This document shows, one piece after another, positions 17,493 through 26,791 of a DNA stretch of 39,628 bases. The notes beneath the pieces were generated by a model. That model made no database searches and was not told the origin of the DNA. It saw nothing but the letters and a program-made list of their open reading frames with translations. Each line of letters starts with the position of its first letter. Positions within the stretch are counted from its first letter, which is position 1. This DNA is from Candidatus Sungiibacteriota bacterium (GTDB taxonomy: Bacteria > Patescibacteriota > Minisyncoccia > Sungbacterales > HO2-52-23), in NCBI GenBank assembly GCA_016196115.1, contig JACPYI010000022.1, positions 1 to 39,628 on the forward strand, written 5' to 3'. Made by a program: the position numbers and the translations under genes.

Positions 17493-19739
17493 ATGGAATC
17501 ACATAAGTATTCGAAGGTGGTCGAGGGGAAGACGCTCCATGTGGAGCTGACCAACTGGGCCGAGCAGGCCAACGGGTCGGCGCTGGTGCGGCTGGGGGAT
17601 ACGCTTATCCTGGCGACTGCGGTGATGAATCCGCATCAGCGGGAGGGAGGGGATTGGTTTCCGCTCATGGTGGACTATGAGGAGAAGTTTTACGCGGCGG
17701 GAAAAATACTCGGCTCGCGGTTTGTGAAGCGCGAGACCCGGCCGTCGGAGGAGGCGATTTTGACCTCGCGGTTGATCGACCGCTCAATCCGGCCGCGGTT
17801 TGACATGCGTATGCGGAACGAGGTGCAGATCGTGGTAACCGTGCTCTCCATAGACGATGAGCACGATCCGGATGTGCTGGCGCTCTTTGCCGCATCGCTC
17901 GCGCTCTCGCTTTCCAACATTCCGTGGGACGGCCCCACGGCAGGCGCGCGCGTAGGCATCATAGACGGCAAAATGGTGCTCAACCCAACGTATCAAGAGC
18001 GCCAAAAAGCGACGCTCGACGTTATCTTTTCCGGCACGGCGGATCGCATCAATATGCTTGAAGCGGGCGCGTCTGAAGTATCAGAAGACCGGTTTGCCGA
18101 AGCAATTGGGTTTGGCTATCGGTCCATTCAGGAATTGACCGCATTTCAGAAAGAGATTTGCCGTGAACACAAAAAAGAAAAAGCGATCGTGCCGCTCTCC
18201 ACGCCGTCGCCGGAGATGATTGAGCTTTTTGAAAAAGAGTTTAGCGCGGCTGTTGAGAACGCGGTGTACCAAAAAAACCGCCCCGCTACGCCGGAGCTTC
18301 AGCGAGGCGAGCATGCGGCACATGAATCAACCGATTCGGTGCGGAAGGCATGGCTTGCGAGGGCGCAAGAAGCATTGTCTGATTCGTTTGTGAAGGGAAC
18401 TGCGGAGTTCCTCATGGAAGAAAAGGTGAACGACATCGTGCACGAGCGCATCATCAAGAAAAACGAGCGCCCGGACGGACGCACCCCCGAAGAGCTGCGG
18501 TCGCTCAACGCCTCCGCAGGACTTTTGCCCCGCACGCACGGCTCCGGACTGTTCATGCGCGGCGAGACGCATGTGCTTTCCTTATTGACGCTTGGCGCGC
18601 CCGGCGACCAGCAGATTGTGGAGGGCATGGAGATCCGTACTAAAAAGCGATTCTTGCACCATTACAATTTTCCGCCCTTCTCAACCGGCGAGGTCAAGCC
18701 CATGCGAGGTCCCGGACGGCGCGAAATCGGGCACGGCGCGCTTGCGGGGCGGGCATTGGCGCCATTGATCCCTTCTGCCGATGAATTCCCCTATACCATC
18801 CGCATCGTGTCCGAGGTGCTTTCGTCAAACGGCTCCTCATCTATGGCATCGGTGTGCGGCTCATCGCTCGCGCTCATGGATGCCGGAGTGCCAATTAAAA
18901 AACACGCGGCGGGTGCGGCCATGGGACTTATGATGAACTCGATGACTGGAGAGTACAAAGTGCTCACCGATATCCAAGGGCCGGAGGATCGTTTCGGCGA
19001 CATGGATTTCAAAGTGGCGGGCACGCGCGACGGGATTACGGCCGTGCAGATGGACGTGAAGATCGAGGGCATCACGATCGAGATTTTGCGCGATGCATTG
19101 AGCCATGCCCATCGGACACGAATGCAGATATTGGACATGATGGAATCGGTCATCTCGCAGCCGCGCGAGAATTTGTCCGAGTGGGCGCCGCGCATTATCA
19201 CGCTCAAGATCAACCCGGAAAAGATCGGCGCGCTCATCGGACCCGGCGGCAAGATCATCAACGAGATCATCGCCAAAACCGGCGTGCAGATCGACATCGA
19301 AGAGGATGGAACCGTGTTTGTCACCTCCGAGAAAGAGGCGGGCATGGCCGAAGCGCTCGCCATGATCAAGCAAATCACCCGCGAGCTGAAACCAGGCGAG
19401 CTGGTGGAAGGGCAGGTGACCCGCTTGCTTGATTTCGGCGCGTTTGTCGAGATCGGTCCCCGGCAGGAAGGTTTGATCCATATCTCGGAGCTTGCCCCGT
19501 GGCACGTCGAGCGCGTAACGGACATTCTCAACATGGGCGACACCACGCAGGCGATCGTCAAGAACATCGACGATCAGGGACGCATTAATCTTTCTTTGAA
19601 GGATGTGCCCGGGCGATACTCCGACACGGACATCGCCACCGCCCGCCAGCGCCAACCTGGCCGGTCAGGCGGCGATATGCCGCGCAACAATGGCCACCGG
19701 GGACGCGGTCCGCGAAATTATGACAGACGAAGAACATAA
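17493..19739 (+). CDS. pnp: Polyribonucleotide nucleotidyltransferase (PNPase)
   Basis: RNase PH domains, KH motif INPEKIGALIGPGGKIINEIIAKTGVQIDIEEDG, S1 motif GQVTRLLDFGAFVEIGPRQEGLIHISELA. Confidence 0.97.
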   Translation: MESHKYSKVVEGKTLHVELTNWAEQANGSALVRLGDTLILATAVMNPHQREGGDWFPLMVDYEEKFYAAGKILGSRFVKRETRPSEEAILTSRLIDRSIRPRFDMRMRNEVQIVVTVLSIDDEHDPDVLALFAASLALSLSNIPWDGPTAGARVGIIDGKMVLNPTYQERQKATLDVIFSGTADRINMLEAGASEVSEDRFAEAIGFGYRSIQELTAFQKEICREHKKEKAIVPLSTPSPEMIELFEKEFSAAVENAVYQKNRPATPELQRGEHAAHESTDSVRKAWLARAQEALSDSFVKGTAEFLMEEKVNDIVHERIIKKNERPDGRTPEELRSLNASAGLLPRTHGSGLFMRGETHVLSLLTLGAPGDQQIVEGMEIRTKKRFLHHYNFPPFSTGEVKPMRGPGRREIGHGALAGRALAPLIPSADEFPYTIRIVSEVLSSNGSSSMASVCGSSLALMDAGVPIKKHAAGAAMGLMMNSMTGEYKVLTDIQGPEDRFGDMDFKVAGTRDGITAVQMDVKIEGITIEILRDALSHAHRTRMQILDMMESVISQPRENLSEWAPRIITLKINPEKIGALIGPGGKIINEIIAKTGVQIDIEEDGTVFVTSEKEAGMAEALAMIKQITRELKPGELVEGQVTRLLDFGAFVEIGPRQEGLIHISELAPWHVERVTDILNMGDTTQAIVKNIDDQGRINLSLKDVPGRYSDTDIATARQRQPGRSGGDMPRNNGHRGRGPRNYDRRRT

Positions 19740-20682
19740 AACCGATAAGACGTCGACGCACCCGGCTATCCGGACCATGAGTTCGGATATTGATGAACTT
19801 CTCAAAACCAGCAGGCCAACGATCTCGCAGATGATCACCAAAGAGACTCAGTCAGCCATGCCGAGCGAGCACCGGATTCCGGCAATGCCGCCGAGACGGC
19901 CCAGGATGGGTCCAGTCGTAATCATAATCGGCGTCTTGCTCATTGTCGGTTTTATCGGAGGAGGAGTCCGGTATTTCCTGCCGACCGCCAACCCTTCCGT
20001 TACGTCGCCAGGTACAACTCCGGGATCACCAGCGGTTCCTGTCCCGCCCGGCACCCCGCAGCCCACACCTGTGCCCGTACCTCCCCCGCAGCCGCTTTTC
20101 AGCACGGATGCCTCGCGCACTATCACGATTCCCGACAATGACCGTTCGGTTTTTCTCAAGCTCGTAACCGATACTCTCCAAGAGCCGGAACAGACTGGCA
20201 CGGTCAAGCGCATCCTGATCAAGCTGCAACCTGCCCGCGCGGGCAGGGAAGGACAAAGCGAGCATTACGCAAGCATCGTGGAGTTCTTTAATCTGTGGCA
20301 CATTACAGCCCCGCAGAATTTTCTGCAGCATCTCGATCCCGCGTTCATGTTTTTCGTCTATTACGGATCCGACGGCCCTCGCATCGGCTTCGCGACCAAA
20401 ACTCGGGACCCGGCCCGCACCCTGAGCGATATTTTTGCATGGGAACAATCACTCATCTCGGATTTCGCGCCGTTTTTCTTTCAAGAGCAGACCAAACCGC
20501 CGGATCCCTCCCTTTTTGAGGATCGCACCTTTTCAAACACCGACTGGCGCTATATGAAACTATCAACCCAAAAAGACCTGGGCATCGGCTATCTCATCTT
20601 CCAAGCCAACCGCCTGGTCATATTCACCACCAGCAAAACATCCATGGAGCGCATCATCAAAACGCTCTATGGAACGCAGTGA
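19720..20682 (+). CDS. Single-TM protein with Pro-rich linker
   Basis: Start MTDEEHKTDKTSTHPAIRTMSSDIDELLKT; TM VVIIIGVLLIVGFIGGGVRYF; Pro-rich linker. Overlaps the pnp 3' end by 20 nt. Confidence 0.7.
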   Translation: MTDEEHKTDKTSTHPAIRTMSSDIDELLKTSRPTISQMITKETQSAMPSEHRIPAMPPRRPRMGPVVIIIGVLLIVGFIGGGVRYFLPTANPSVTSPGTTPGSPAVPVPPGTPQPTPVPVPPPQPLFSTDASRTITIPDNDRSVFLKLVTDTLQEPEQTGTVKRILIKLQPARAGREGQSEHYASIVEFFNLWHITAPQNFLQHLDPAFMFFVYYGSDGPRIGFATKTRDPARTLSDIFAWEQSLISDFAPFFFQEQTKPPDPSLFEDRTFSNTDWRYMKLSTQKDLGIGYLIFQANRLVIFTTSKTSMERIIKTLYGTQ

Positions 20683-20721
20683 CATTTTGACGGAGATATA
20701 CACATCGGGTAGAGTGATTAT

Positions 20722-21099
20722 ATGGACATATCCACGTTGGGACAACTACGGGTACAACTTCAGAGAGAGCATGACCGCATCTTGGCGGAATTAAAGGCAA
20801 TCGCGACTCCGAGCGCTAGCGCGCCGGGACAATGGGATGCCTCATATCCGAAATTCGAGGAAGAGGAAAGCGGCTCGCATGCGGATCGGGATAACGAGGA
20901 AGACGAGGTGGAAGAGTATGAGGAGCGTATTGGCGCCAAATCCAGCTTGGCATCGCAGCTGCTTACTATCACGCACGCGCTTGAGCGCATTGAGCACGGC
21001 GCGTACGGTACCTGTAAGAGATGCCACAATCCCATTCCGCTCGAACGCCTCCTTGCAAACCCGGCTGCCGAATATGACATTGCTCACGAGCCCCTGTAG
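20722..21099 (+). CDS. DksA/TraR-like zinc-finger protein with altered second zinc pair
   Basis: YGTCKRCHNPIPLERLLANPAAEYDIAHEPL at the C-terminus; acidic coiled-coil N-terminus. Confidence 0.75.
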   Translation: MDISTLGQLRVQLQREHDRILAELKAIATPSASAPGQWDASYPKFEEEESGSHADRDNEEDEVEEYEERIGAKSSLASQLLTITHALERIEHGAYGTCKRCHNPIPLERLLANPAAEYDIAHEPL

Positions 21100-21254
21100 C
21101 TCCTGTGGATAACTTTCGCTTTACAGGAGTATCCGCTTCACGATACACTGAAGTAAAATCATAAGTTTCTCCTAATCGGTTCTCCGGCAGGGAGTTGTTG
21201 TGTTAGTGCAAAATCTGCACAACAAAATAAATTTCTGCACAAGAATCTTCCCTC

Positions 21255-22754
21255 ATGAAGAGATCTTTACATCAGCGATGGTCTGATATTGCAATCAATG
21301 TCGCGCTTGTGGCATTCGTGGTCGTTCCGGTGTACGCGGCGAGCACCATCGGCACCAACATTAGCACGGGCGGCACATTAAGCGTTACCGGGGCATCCAC
21401 GCTTACCGGTGCGGTTACCGCAACAGGAGGCGTTGTGTCCGGAGCCAATGTTACGGTTCCGGCCGCCTATAGTCTTGATGCGGCATCAACGGGCGTGCTC
21501 AACATCGGCACAACAACCGCCACTACGATCAACATCGGCCGCTCCGGGCAGATACAGGCGCTTCTCGGCAATGCAACTGTTGCCGGAACGCTCGGGGTAA
21601 CTGGCGTCACGACCCATACCGGCAATTTGGGCATCGGTACGACCACTCCTGGAACTCCGTTGGGCGTGACTGGTGCGGGAGTATTCACTGGGCCTCTTAC
21701 GTTCACATGGTTAAACGCTACCTCTACCACCGCAACTTCAACGCTCTCCACCGGAGGCCTTACCGTTGGCACCAACCAGTTTGTAGTACAGCAGACGAGC
21801 GGCAGCGTGGGAGTCGGGACCACCACCCCATCGCAACTCTTTTCGGTGCACGGCAATAGTTATATAAGCGGCACCCTATACTTGGGCGCGGCAGTAACCG
21901 CAACCTCTACCCTGAATGTTACCGGACTCACGACGCTGGGTAATGCTTCTACCACACAGATTGGTTCCACCGGCTCAGCATACTTTGGCACCACGAGCGG
22001 TAACGTGGGAGTCGGGACCACCACCCCATCGCAACTCTTTTCGGTGCACGGCAATAGTTATATAAGCGGCACCCTATACTTGGGCGCGGCAGTAACCGCA
22101 ACCTCTACCCTGAATGTTACCGGACTCACTACCTTGGGTAATGCTTCTACCACACAGATTGGTTCCACCGGCTCAGCATACTTTGGCACCACGAGCGGCA
22201 GCGTGGGAGTCGGGACCACCAGTCCATGGGGATTGTCGGCAATAGAACAAGGAACGGAGACGTACTCATTCGTCGTATCAAATAACGGGAGTTCTACGCC
22301 GGCGCTTTCCGTCAATGGGGTGAACGGAAATGGGAAAATCGGCGTGGGGACCACAACTCCGTACGCAGGTTTCTCCATACAATCGAATTTAGACGCCTTA
22401 AATACCGACGCATTCGTGGTCGCGACATCAAGCCGGGCCGCGGTATTCGGCATTGATAACGACGGGCATAGATTTACGAGCGGGCCCGCTCCGGCCCTGT
22501 CTTCATGCGGCACAAGCCCATCAGTCGTAGGAAGTGACGGCGGTGGTACAGTTACGAACGGCACGAGCGGTGGAGGCGCGTGCACACTGACGTTTGCAAA
22601 GGCCTTTCGAGCTACTCCCTATTGCAACGTAAACACCGGCGCCAATACCGCAAGTTCTTCGGTAACCTCAATCTCCACCAGCGCAGTTACGTTCAGCATT
22701 GTTCCAAACGTGGATAGCATCAAGTTGTACTACTCATGCGCATATCACCAATAA
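21255..22754 (+). CDS. Secreted repeat-rich surface protein (tail-fibre/adhesin-like VGTTTP motifs)
   Basis: Signal-like N-terminus; repeated GVGTTTPSQLFSVHGNSYISGTLYLGAAVTATSTLNVTGLTTLGNASTTQIGSTGSAYFGTTSG. Confidence 0.7.
   Translation: MKRSLHQRWSDIAINVALVAFVVVPVYAASTIGTNISTGGTLSVTGASTLTGAVTATGGVVSGANVTVPAAYSLDAASTGVLNIGTTTATTINIGRSGQIQALLGNATVAGTLGVTGVTTHTGNLGIGTTTPGTPLGVTGAGVFTGPLTFTWLNATSTTATSTLSTGGLTVGTNQFVVQQTSGSVGVGTTTPSQLFSVHGNSYISGTLYLGAAVTATSTLNVTGLTTLGNASTTQIGSTGSAYFGTTSGNVGVGTTTPSQLFSVHGNSYISGTLYLGAAVTATSTLNVTGLTTLGNASTTQIGSTGSAYFGTTSGSVGVGTTSPWGLSAIEQGTETYSFVVSNNGSSTPALSVNGVNGNGKIGVGTTTPYAGFSIQSNLDALNTDAFVVATSSRAAVFGIDNDGHRFTSGPAPALSSCGTSPSVVGSDGGGTVTNGTSGGGACTLTFAKAFRATPYCNVNTGANTASSSVTSISTSAVTFSIVPNVDSIKLYYSCAYHQ
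21807..22202 (+). repeat. Tandem 198-bp (66-aa) duplication, two near-identical copies plus partial third
   Basis: GTGGGAGTCGGGACCACCA recurs at 21807, 22005 and 22203 (period exactly 198); copies differ at a few silent-type sites (ACGACGCTG vs ACTACCTTG; GGTAAC vs GGCAGC). Confidence 0.95.
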
Positions 22755-23647
22755 TCAAAAAATTCAGCGCGATTGTTGTTGCAATTTTTGCCTTGACCCC
22801 GTGGGTAGCTTCTGCCGCAGCGGTAACAGTGTCTGATGACACCACGCTGACACTGCCAAGCGATGGCACTTCATATACTCTTGTGGCTGGAAGCACGTTT
22901 GAACAGCTTGATGTTCAAGCAGGTTCCCTTATCTTCAGTATGTCAACCGGAGAAAGTGTGACCGTAACTTCTGCAGACAAAAAAGCATTAAACCCGAACC
23001 CGGCCGTGGCCGTGACCTGTGCATCAGACAAATCGAGCGTAACGCTCACGGTTGCCTCAACGCTCCCGGCACAAGCATTCACCTTAACACCAAGCGGAAG
23101 CTGTTCCGATACCAGTTCTACGGCTCCCAACACCGGAGGAGGCGGAACTCTTATTGTCTCTTCAGCAGGGTCCGGATCTCCGCCGCCGCCAGCTCCTGCG
23201 CCCGCACCAACTCCCTCCGGAGTTACCGCCTCCTCCAAAAGCGCCGGAGTGCCCGTACCTTCGCCCACACCATCTTCGTCGGTCGCCACTCTTGCTCAAC
23301 CCGTGTTTTTCAAAAATCTCTTGCCGGGCATGCGCGGAGATGAGGTACGCCAACTCCAGACACTCTTACGCCAGGATAAAACTTTGTACCCCAATGGCAT
23401 CGTGAACGGGACATTTGGTCCCGCAACAACCCGCGCAGTAAAGAATTTCCAGAAAAAGTATGGCATTGCGCAGACCGGAACCGTAGGACCTGCAACGCGC
23501 GCAAAACTTATCCAAGTATTCGGCGGACAGGCAAAGAAGAGCAGTCCTGCGCCCAAAGCGCCTCTTTCTGCCGGCACACAAGCACTCCAGGATCAACTCA
23601 CCCGACTCCTCAAACAACTGCAGGACCTGCAGAAGAACAAAAAATAG
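22736..23647 (+). CDS. Secreted peptidoglycan-binding-domain protein
   Basis: PG_binding_1-like FFKNLLPGMRGDEVRQLQTLLRQDKTLYPNGIVNGTFGPATTRAVKNFQKKYGIAQTGTVGPATRAKL; signal peptide. Confidence 0.85.
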   Translation: MRISPIIKKFSAIVVAIFALTPWVASAAAVTVSDDTTLTLPSDGTSYTLVAGSTFEQLDVQAGSLIFSMSTGESVTVTSADKKALNPNPAVAVTCASDKSSVTLTVASTLPAQAFTLTPSGSCSDTSSTAPNTGGGGTLIVSSAGSGSPPPPAPAPAPTPSGVTASSKSAGVPVPSPTPSSSVATLAQPVFFKNLLPGMRGDEVRQLQTLLRQDKTLYPNGIVNGTFGPATTRAVKNFQKKYGIAQTGTVGPATRAKLIQVFGGQAKKSSPAPKAPLSAGTQALQDQLTRLLKQLQDLQKNKK

Positions 23648-23653
23648 GATTGC

Positions 23654-25177
23654 ATGGCCGTTACTATACACTCCGCACAGGTTGTCGGGCTTGATGCAAG
23701 GATCATCTCGGTCGAGCTGGACATCACTCCGGGGCTGCATATTTTTACGATTGTCGGCCTCGCTGACAAAGAAGTACAGGAATCGCGCGAGCGTATTACC
23801 GCGGCGATTCAGAATCTTGGAGCGCTTGCCCCGCACAAAAAATCACAGCGCGTCATTGTCAATCTTGCGCCGGCCGACATCAAAAAGGAGGGGCCGGCGT
23901 TTGATTTGCCGATTGCGCTTGGTTTTCTGCTCGCATCAGGACAGATCGCGTTTGATCCGCGCCACACGGTTTTTCTTGGGGAGCTGGGACTTGACGGCGG
24001 AATTCGCAAGGTCTCGGGCATTCTTGCCTCAACCCTGGCAAGCCGCGATGCAGGATTTGGGCGCATCATACTGCCCAAGGGCAACGGAGCCGAGGCATCG
24101 CTCGTGGCTGGCATCACCATTTACGAGGTAACGAGTTTACAGGAGACCGTTGAATTCCTGACCGGCAGAAAAACGCTTGAAGTGTTCCCGGCGCATGCGC
24201 ACACGCAAGAAAAACTTCCGGATATGGCGGCGGACTATCGTCACATCAAAGGACAGGAAAAAGCAAAGCGCGGTCTTGAGGTTGCGGCAGCCGGGAATCA
24301 TAACGCACTTATGGTAGGCCCGCCGGGCGGGGGCAAAACATTGCTTGCGCAGGCGTTACCCTCGATCCTGCCGCCACTCTCGTTTGAAGAGTGCCTTGAA
24401 GTTACCAAAATCTACAGTATCAGCGGCAAATTATCCGACAACACGCCGTTTATCCGCGAACGCCCATTTCGCAACCCGCACCATACCGCATCATACACCG
24501 CGGTCATCGGCGGGGGTACGCACCCGCGGCCCGGCGAGGCCACGCTTGCGCACCGCGGCGTTTTATTTCTCGACGAATTCCCCGAGTTTGACCGCCGCGT
24601 GATCGAGTCGCTCCGCCAGCCCCTTGAGGAACGCGCCATTACGGTTGCGCGTTCGCAGGGCACGCACGTGTTCCCGGCGCAATTCATGCTTATTGCGGCC
24701 ATGAACCCGTGCCCGTGCGGCAACTTTGGCAACCCAATCAAGGACTGCGCATGCTCGCCCGGCTCAGTTATCCGTTACAAAAAGAAAATCTCCGGCCCCA
24801 TGCTTGATCGCATTGACATCCACATTGATACGCCCGCCGTGGAGTACGAAAAACTGGAAGGCGCCGAAGGAGAACCGTCCGAAAAGATACGCGCGCGCAT
24901 TGCCGCGGCCCGGACGCTTCAGGCAGACCGGTTTCAAGATCTCCCCATTACCACCAACGCCGAAATGGGTCTGCGCGAGATCAAACAATTCATCCGCATC
25001 AAAGATGCCCTGAAGCCCATCCTCCGCCTGGCCCACGAACGTTACCAACTCTCGGCCCGCGCCTACCACCGCGTCCTCAAAGTAAGCCGCACCATCGCCG
25101 ACCTTGCCGGCTCCCCGGATATCGAGGCATCGCATCTGACCGAAGCCCTGCAATATAGACCACGGGCGGAAGTATAG
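23654..25177 (+). CDS. YifB/ComM family Mg-chelatase-like AAA+ ATPase
   Basis: MVGPPGGGKTLLAQALPSILPPL, GVLFLDEFPEF, AMNPCPCGNFG, N-terminal Lon-protease-like fold. Confidence 0.95.
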   Translation: MAVTIHSAQVVGLDARIISVELDITPGLHIFTIVGLADKEVQESRERITAAIQNLGALAPHKKSQRVIVNLAPADIKKEGPAFDLPIALGFLLASGQIAFDPRHTVFLGELGLDGGIRKVSGILASTLASRDAGFGRIILPKGNGAEASLVAGITIYEVTSLQETVEFLTGRKTLEVFPAHAHTQEKLPDMAADYRHIKGQEKAKRGLEVAAAGNHNALMVGPPGGGKTLLAQALPSILPPLSFEECLEVTKIYSISGKLSDNTPFIRERPFRNPHHTASYTAVIGGGTHPRPGEATLAHRGVLFLDEFPEFDRRVIESLRQPLEERAITVARSQGTHVFPAQFMLIAAMNPCPCGNFGNPIKDCACSPGSVIRYKKKISGPMLDRIDIHIDTPAVEYEKLEGAEGEPSEKIRARIAAARTLQADRFQDLPITTNAEMGLREIKQFIRIKDALKPILRLAHERYQLSARAYHRVLKVSRTIADLAGSPDIEASHLTEALQYRPRAEV

Positions 25178-25204
25178 CGCATGGAGTGATCATTTTCTAA
25201 AGCA

Positions 25205-25891
25205 ATGAAACAAACAAGGCAACGTTTTACTAAATCAGAACAACACGTCAGAGATGCGTTCATAGCGCATCTGAAAATCACGAAACGCAAAACCGCCAAA
25301 CCGGTTGTGGTTGCCATGATCGGATTAGTCGGCTCCGGGAAAAGTTTTGTAGCGCGGGAACTCGCACCCATGCTCGGAGCAACAATCATCGAATACGACC
25401 GGATACGCATTCAACTGCGAAAGGCGCATCTCTCATATGATCATGTGGCCGTAATCGCCGAAGACGCGGCGCGGGTGATTATCTTGCGCGGCGGAAACGT
25501 CATCCCGGATTCCGACTTCGTAGATAGAGGAAAGCAAGCGGTGCTTCGACATACTGCGCGAGAAATCCGCACATCTGCGCTTTTTGTACGCGTAACATGC
25601 GATCCGGACATCATGGTCGGGCGCATTCTTGCATCAAACCAAAAACATGATTTATTTTTTAGAAATGCATCTTCGTCGTGGAAGGGTCCTGCCCGACAGA
25701 GAGCTGCGGTAGTTAAAATTCGTGAGATGCTCCGCCGCATCCCGCATCACTACCGATGGAGTGACCACAACGGCGGCACATGGGAATTAAAAAAGTTATC
25801 CCCCTTGCCCTTTGCCGAAATCGATACGGGCAATATGGGGTGGAGACACAAAGTAACGTATATCGCCAAACAAATTTATAGAGACGTATAG
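25205..25891 (+). CDS. P-loop kinase-like AAA protein
   Basis: Walker A VAMIGLVGSGKSFVARELAPMLGATIIEYDRIR. Confidence 0.65.
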   Translation: MKQTRQRFTKSEQHVRDAFIAHLKITKRKTAKPVVVAMIGLVGSGKSFVARELAPMLGATIIEYDRIRIQLRKAHLSYDHVAVIAEDAARVIILRGGNVIPDSDFVDRGKQAVLRHTAREIRTSALFVRVTCDPDIMVGRILASNQKHDLFFRNASSSWKGPARQRAAVVKIREMLRRIPHHYRWSDHNGGTWELKKLSPLPFAEIDTGNMGWRHKVTYIAKQIYRDV

Positions 25892-25904
25892 ATCGGAGTA
25901 CGCT

Positions 25905-26702
25905 TTGACAATCACCGCAAGAAAGCGTAGAGAGGAAAGAAAGCACTTTGACTTAACTATAGAAGGAGAACCGGAAATGAGTGAACAGATCGCCGCTGCG
26001 GAGCGGGAACGATACGAACGAGCCGTGCAGGGATTAGATCAGGCGATTTATGAGCTGACTTGGTTGGGACAATTATGGGGTCCACGTGGAGTACTTGCCC
26101 TAGAACGCACGAGGAGGCATTATCTTCTTTTATTGGGCAGACACGCAGATGCGCTCAGCACCACCTCAAGCACATTTTTTGCGGCGGGCGGCGATGCTCA
26201 CGCTCGCGCGCGCAATTATGGATTTCCGCTTAAAATCATATTACTCCCGGTGGCAAAATATTTTTTTGAGCGCTCATTTTTGCTCACCAAAAAACTTATT
26301 CGCGACTATGGCTATGATCAGTTAAGCACAAATAAGGTCGATTTTATCGCACACGGCCTTACACGCAAAAAATATTACGAGCAGGCAACCGCATGTATGA
26401 ATATCGTTCTTGCGCGACCGGATGCTACGCCAAACAACAAAGCCCTCATGTATCGTTTAGCCGCAGACATAGAAATATCCCGCGGAGAATATAGGCTGGC
26501 GGAGCGAGACGTCGCGCGTGCGCTGGAGCTTCGCTCCTCCCTCGGTCCCGAAACAATAATACGCATTCTTCGTACGCAGGCACTACTCGAGAAAGCTCGG
26601 GGTAATCCCGCCAACGCAGAAAGAATCCAGCGCGAGATACGTCAAATTTCCCGCGAACAGGCGCTTCCGGGGCAAGACAAAAAAAGTCAGGCTGGTTTAT
26701 AG
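25905..26702 (+). CDS. Hypothetical protein, possible TPR-like helical repeats
   Basis: TTG start in track; alternative MSEQIAAAERERYERA at 25977. C-terminal ALMYRLAADIEISRGEYRLAERDVARALELRSS is TPR-like. Confidence 0.55.
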   Translation: MTITARKRREERKHFDLTIEGEPEMSEQIAAAERERYERAVQGLDQAIYELTWLGQLWGPRGVLALERTRRHYLLLLGRHADALSTTSSTFFAAGGDAHARARNYGFPLKIILLPVAKYFFERSFLLTKKLIRDYGYDQLSTNKVDFIAHGLTRKKYYEQATACMNIVLARPDATPNNKALMYRLAADIEISRGEYRLAERDVARALELRSSLGPETIIRILRTQALLEKARGNPANAERIQREIRQISREQALPGQDKKSQAGL

Positions 26703-26734
26703 GTTTATGGTTTTTCCCGAACAAGCAAATGATA

Positions 26735-26761
26735 AGAGACGGTCTCCCGTCTCTGTTTTTA
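26735..26761 (+). terminator. Intrinsic terminator
   Basis: AGAGACGG-TCTC-CCGTCTCT followed by GTTTTTA. Confidence 0.8.
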
Positions 26762-26791
26762 TCTTTATGATGTGATTTTTGGAAACGACCA

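Noticed and set aside
18791-19655. Long antisense ORFs (258 and 264 aa) opposite pnp
   Set aside because: Shadow ORFs produced by codon bias of the strongly conserved pnp frame; no recognisable domain.
21807-22250. CRISPR array
   Set aside because: 198-bp period, coding, near-identical throughout with no short repeat/variable spacer alternation. No CRISPR array seen in the window.
22058-22585. Minus-strand repeat ORFs opposite the surface protein (also 21467-21856, 21860-22054)
   Set aside because: Mirror frames of the 198-bp repeat; the plus strand has a signal peptide and coherent repeat protein.
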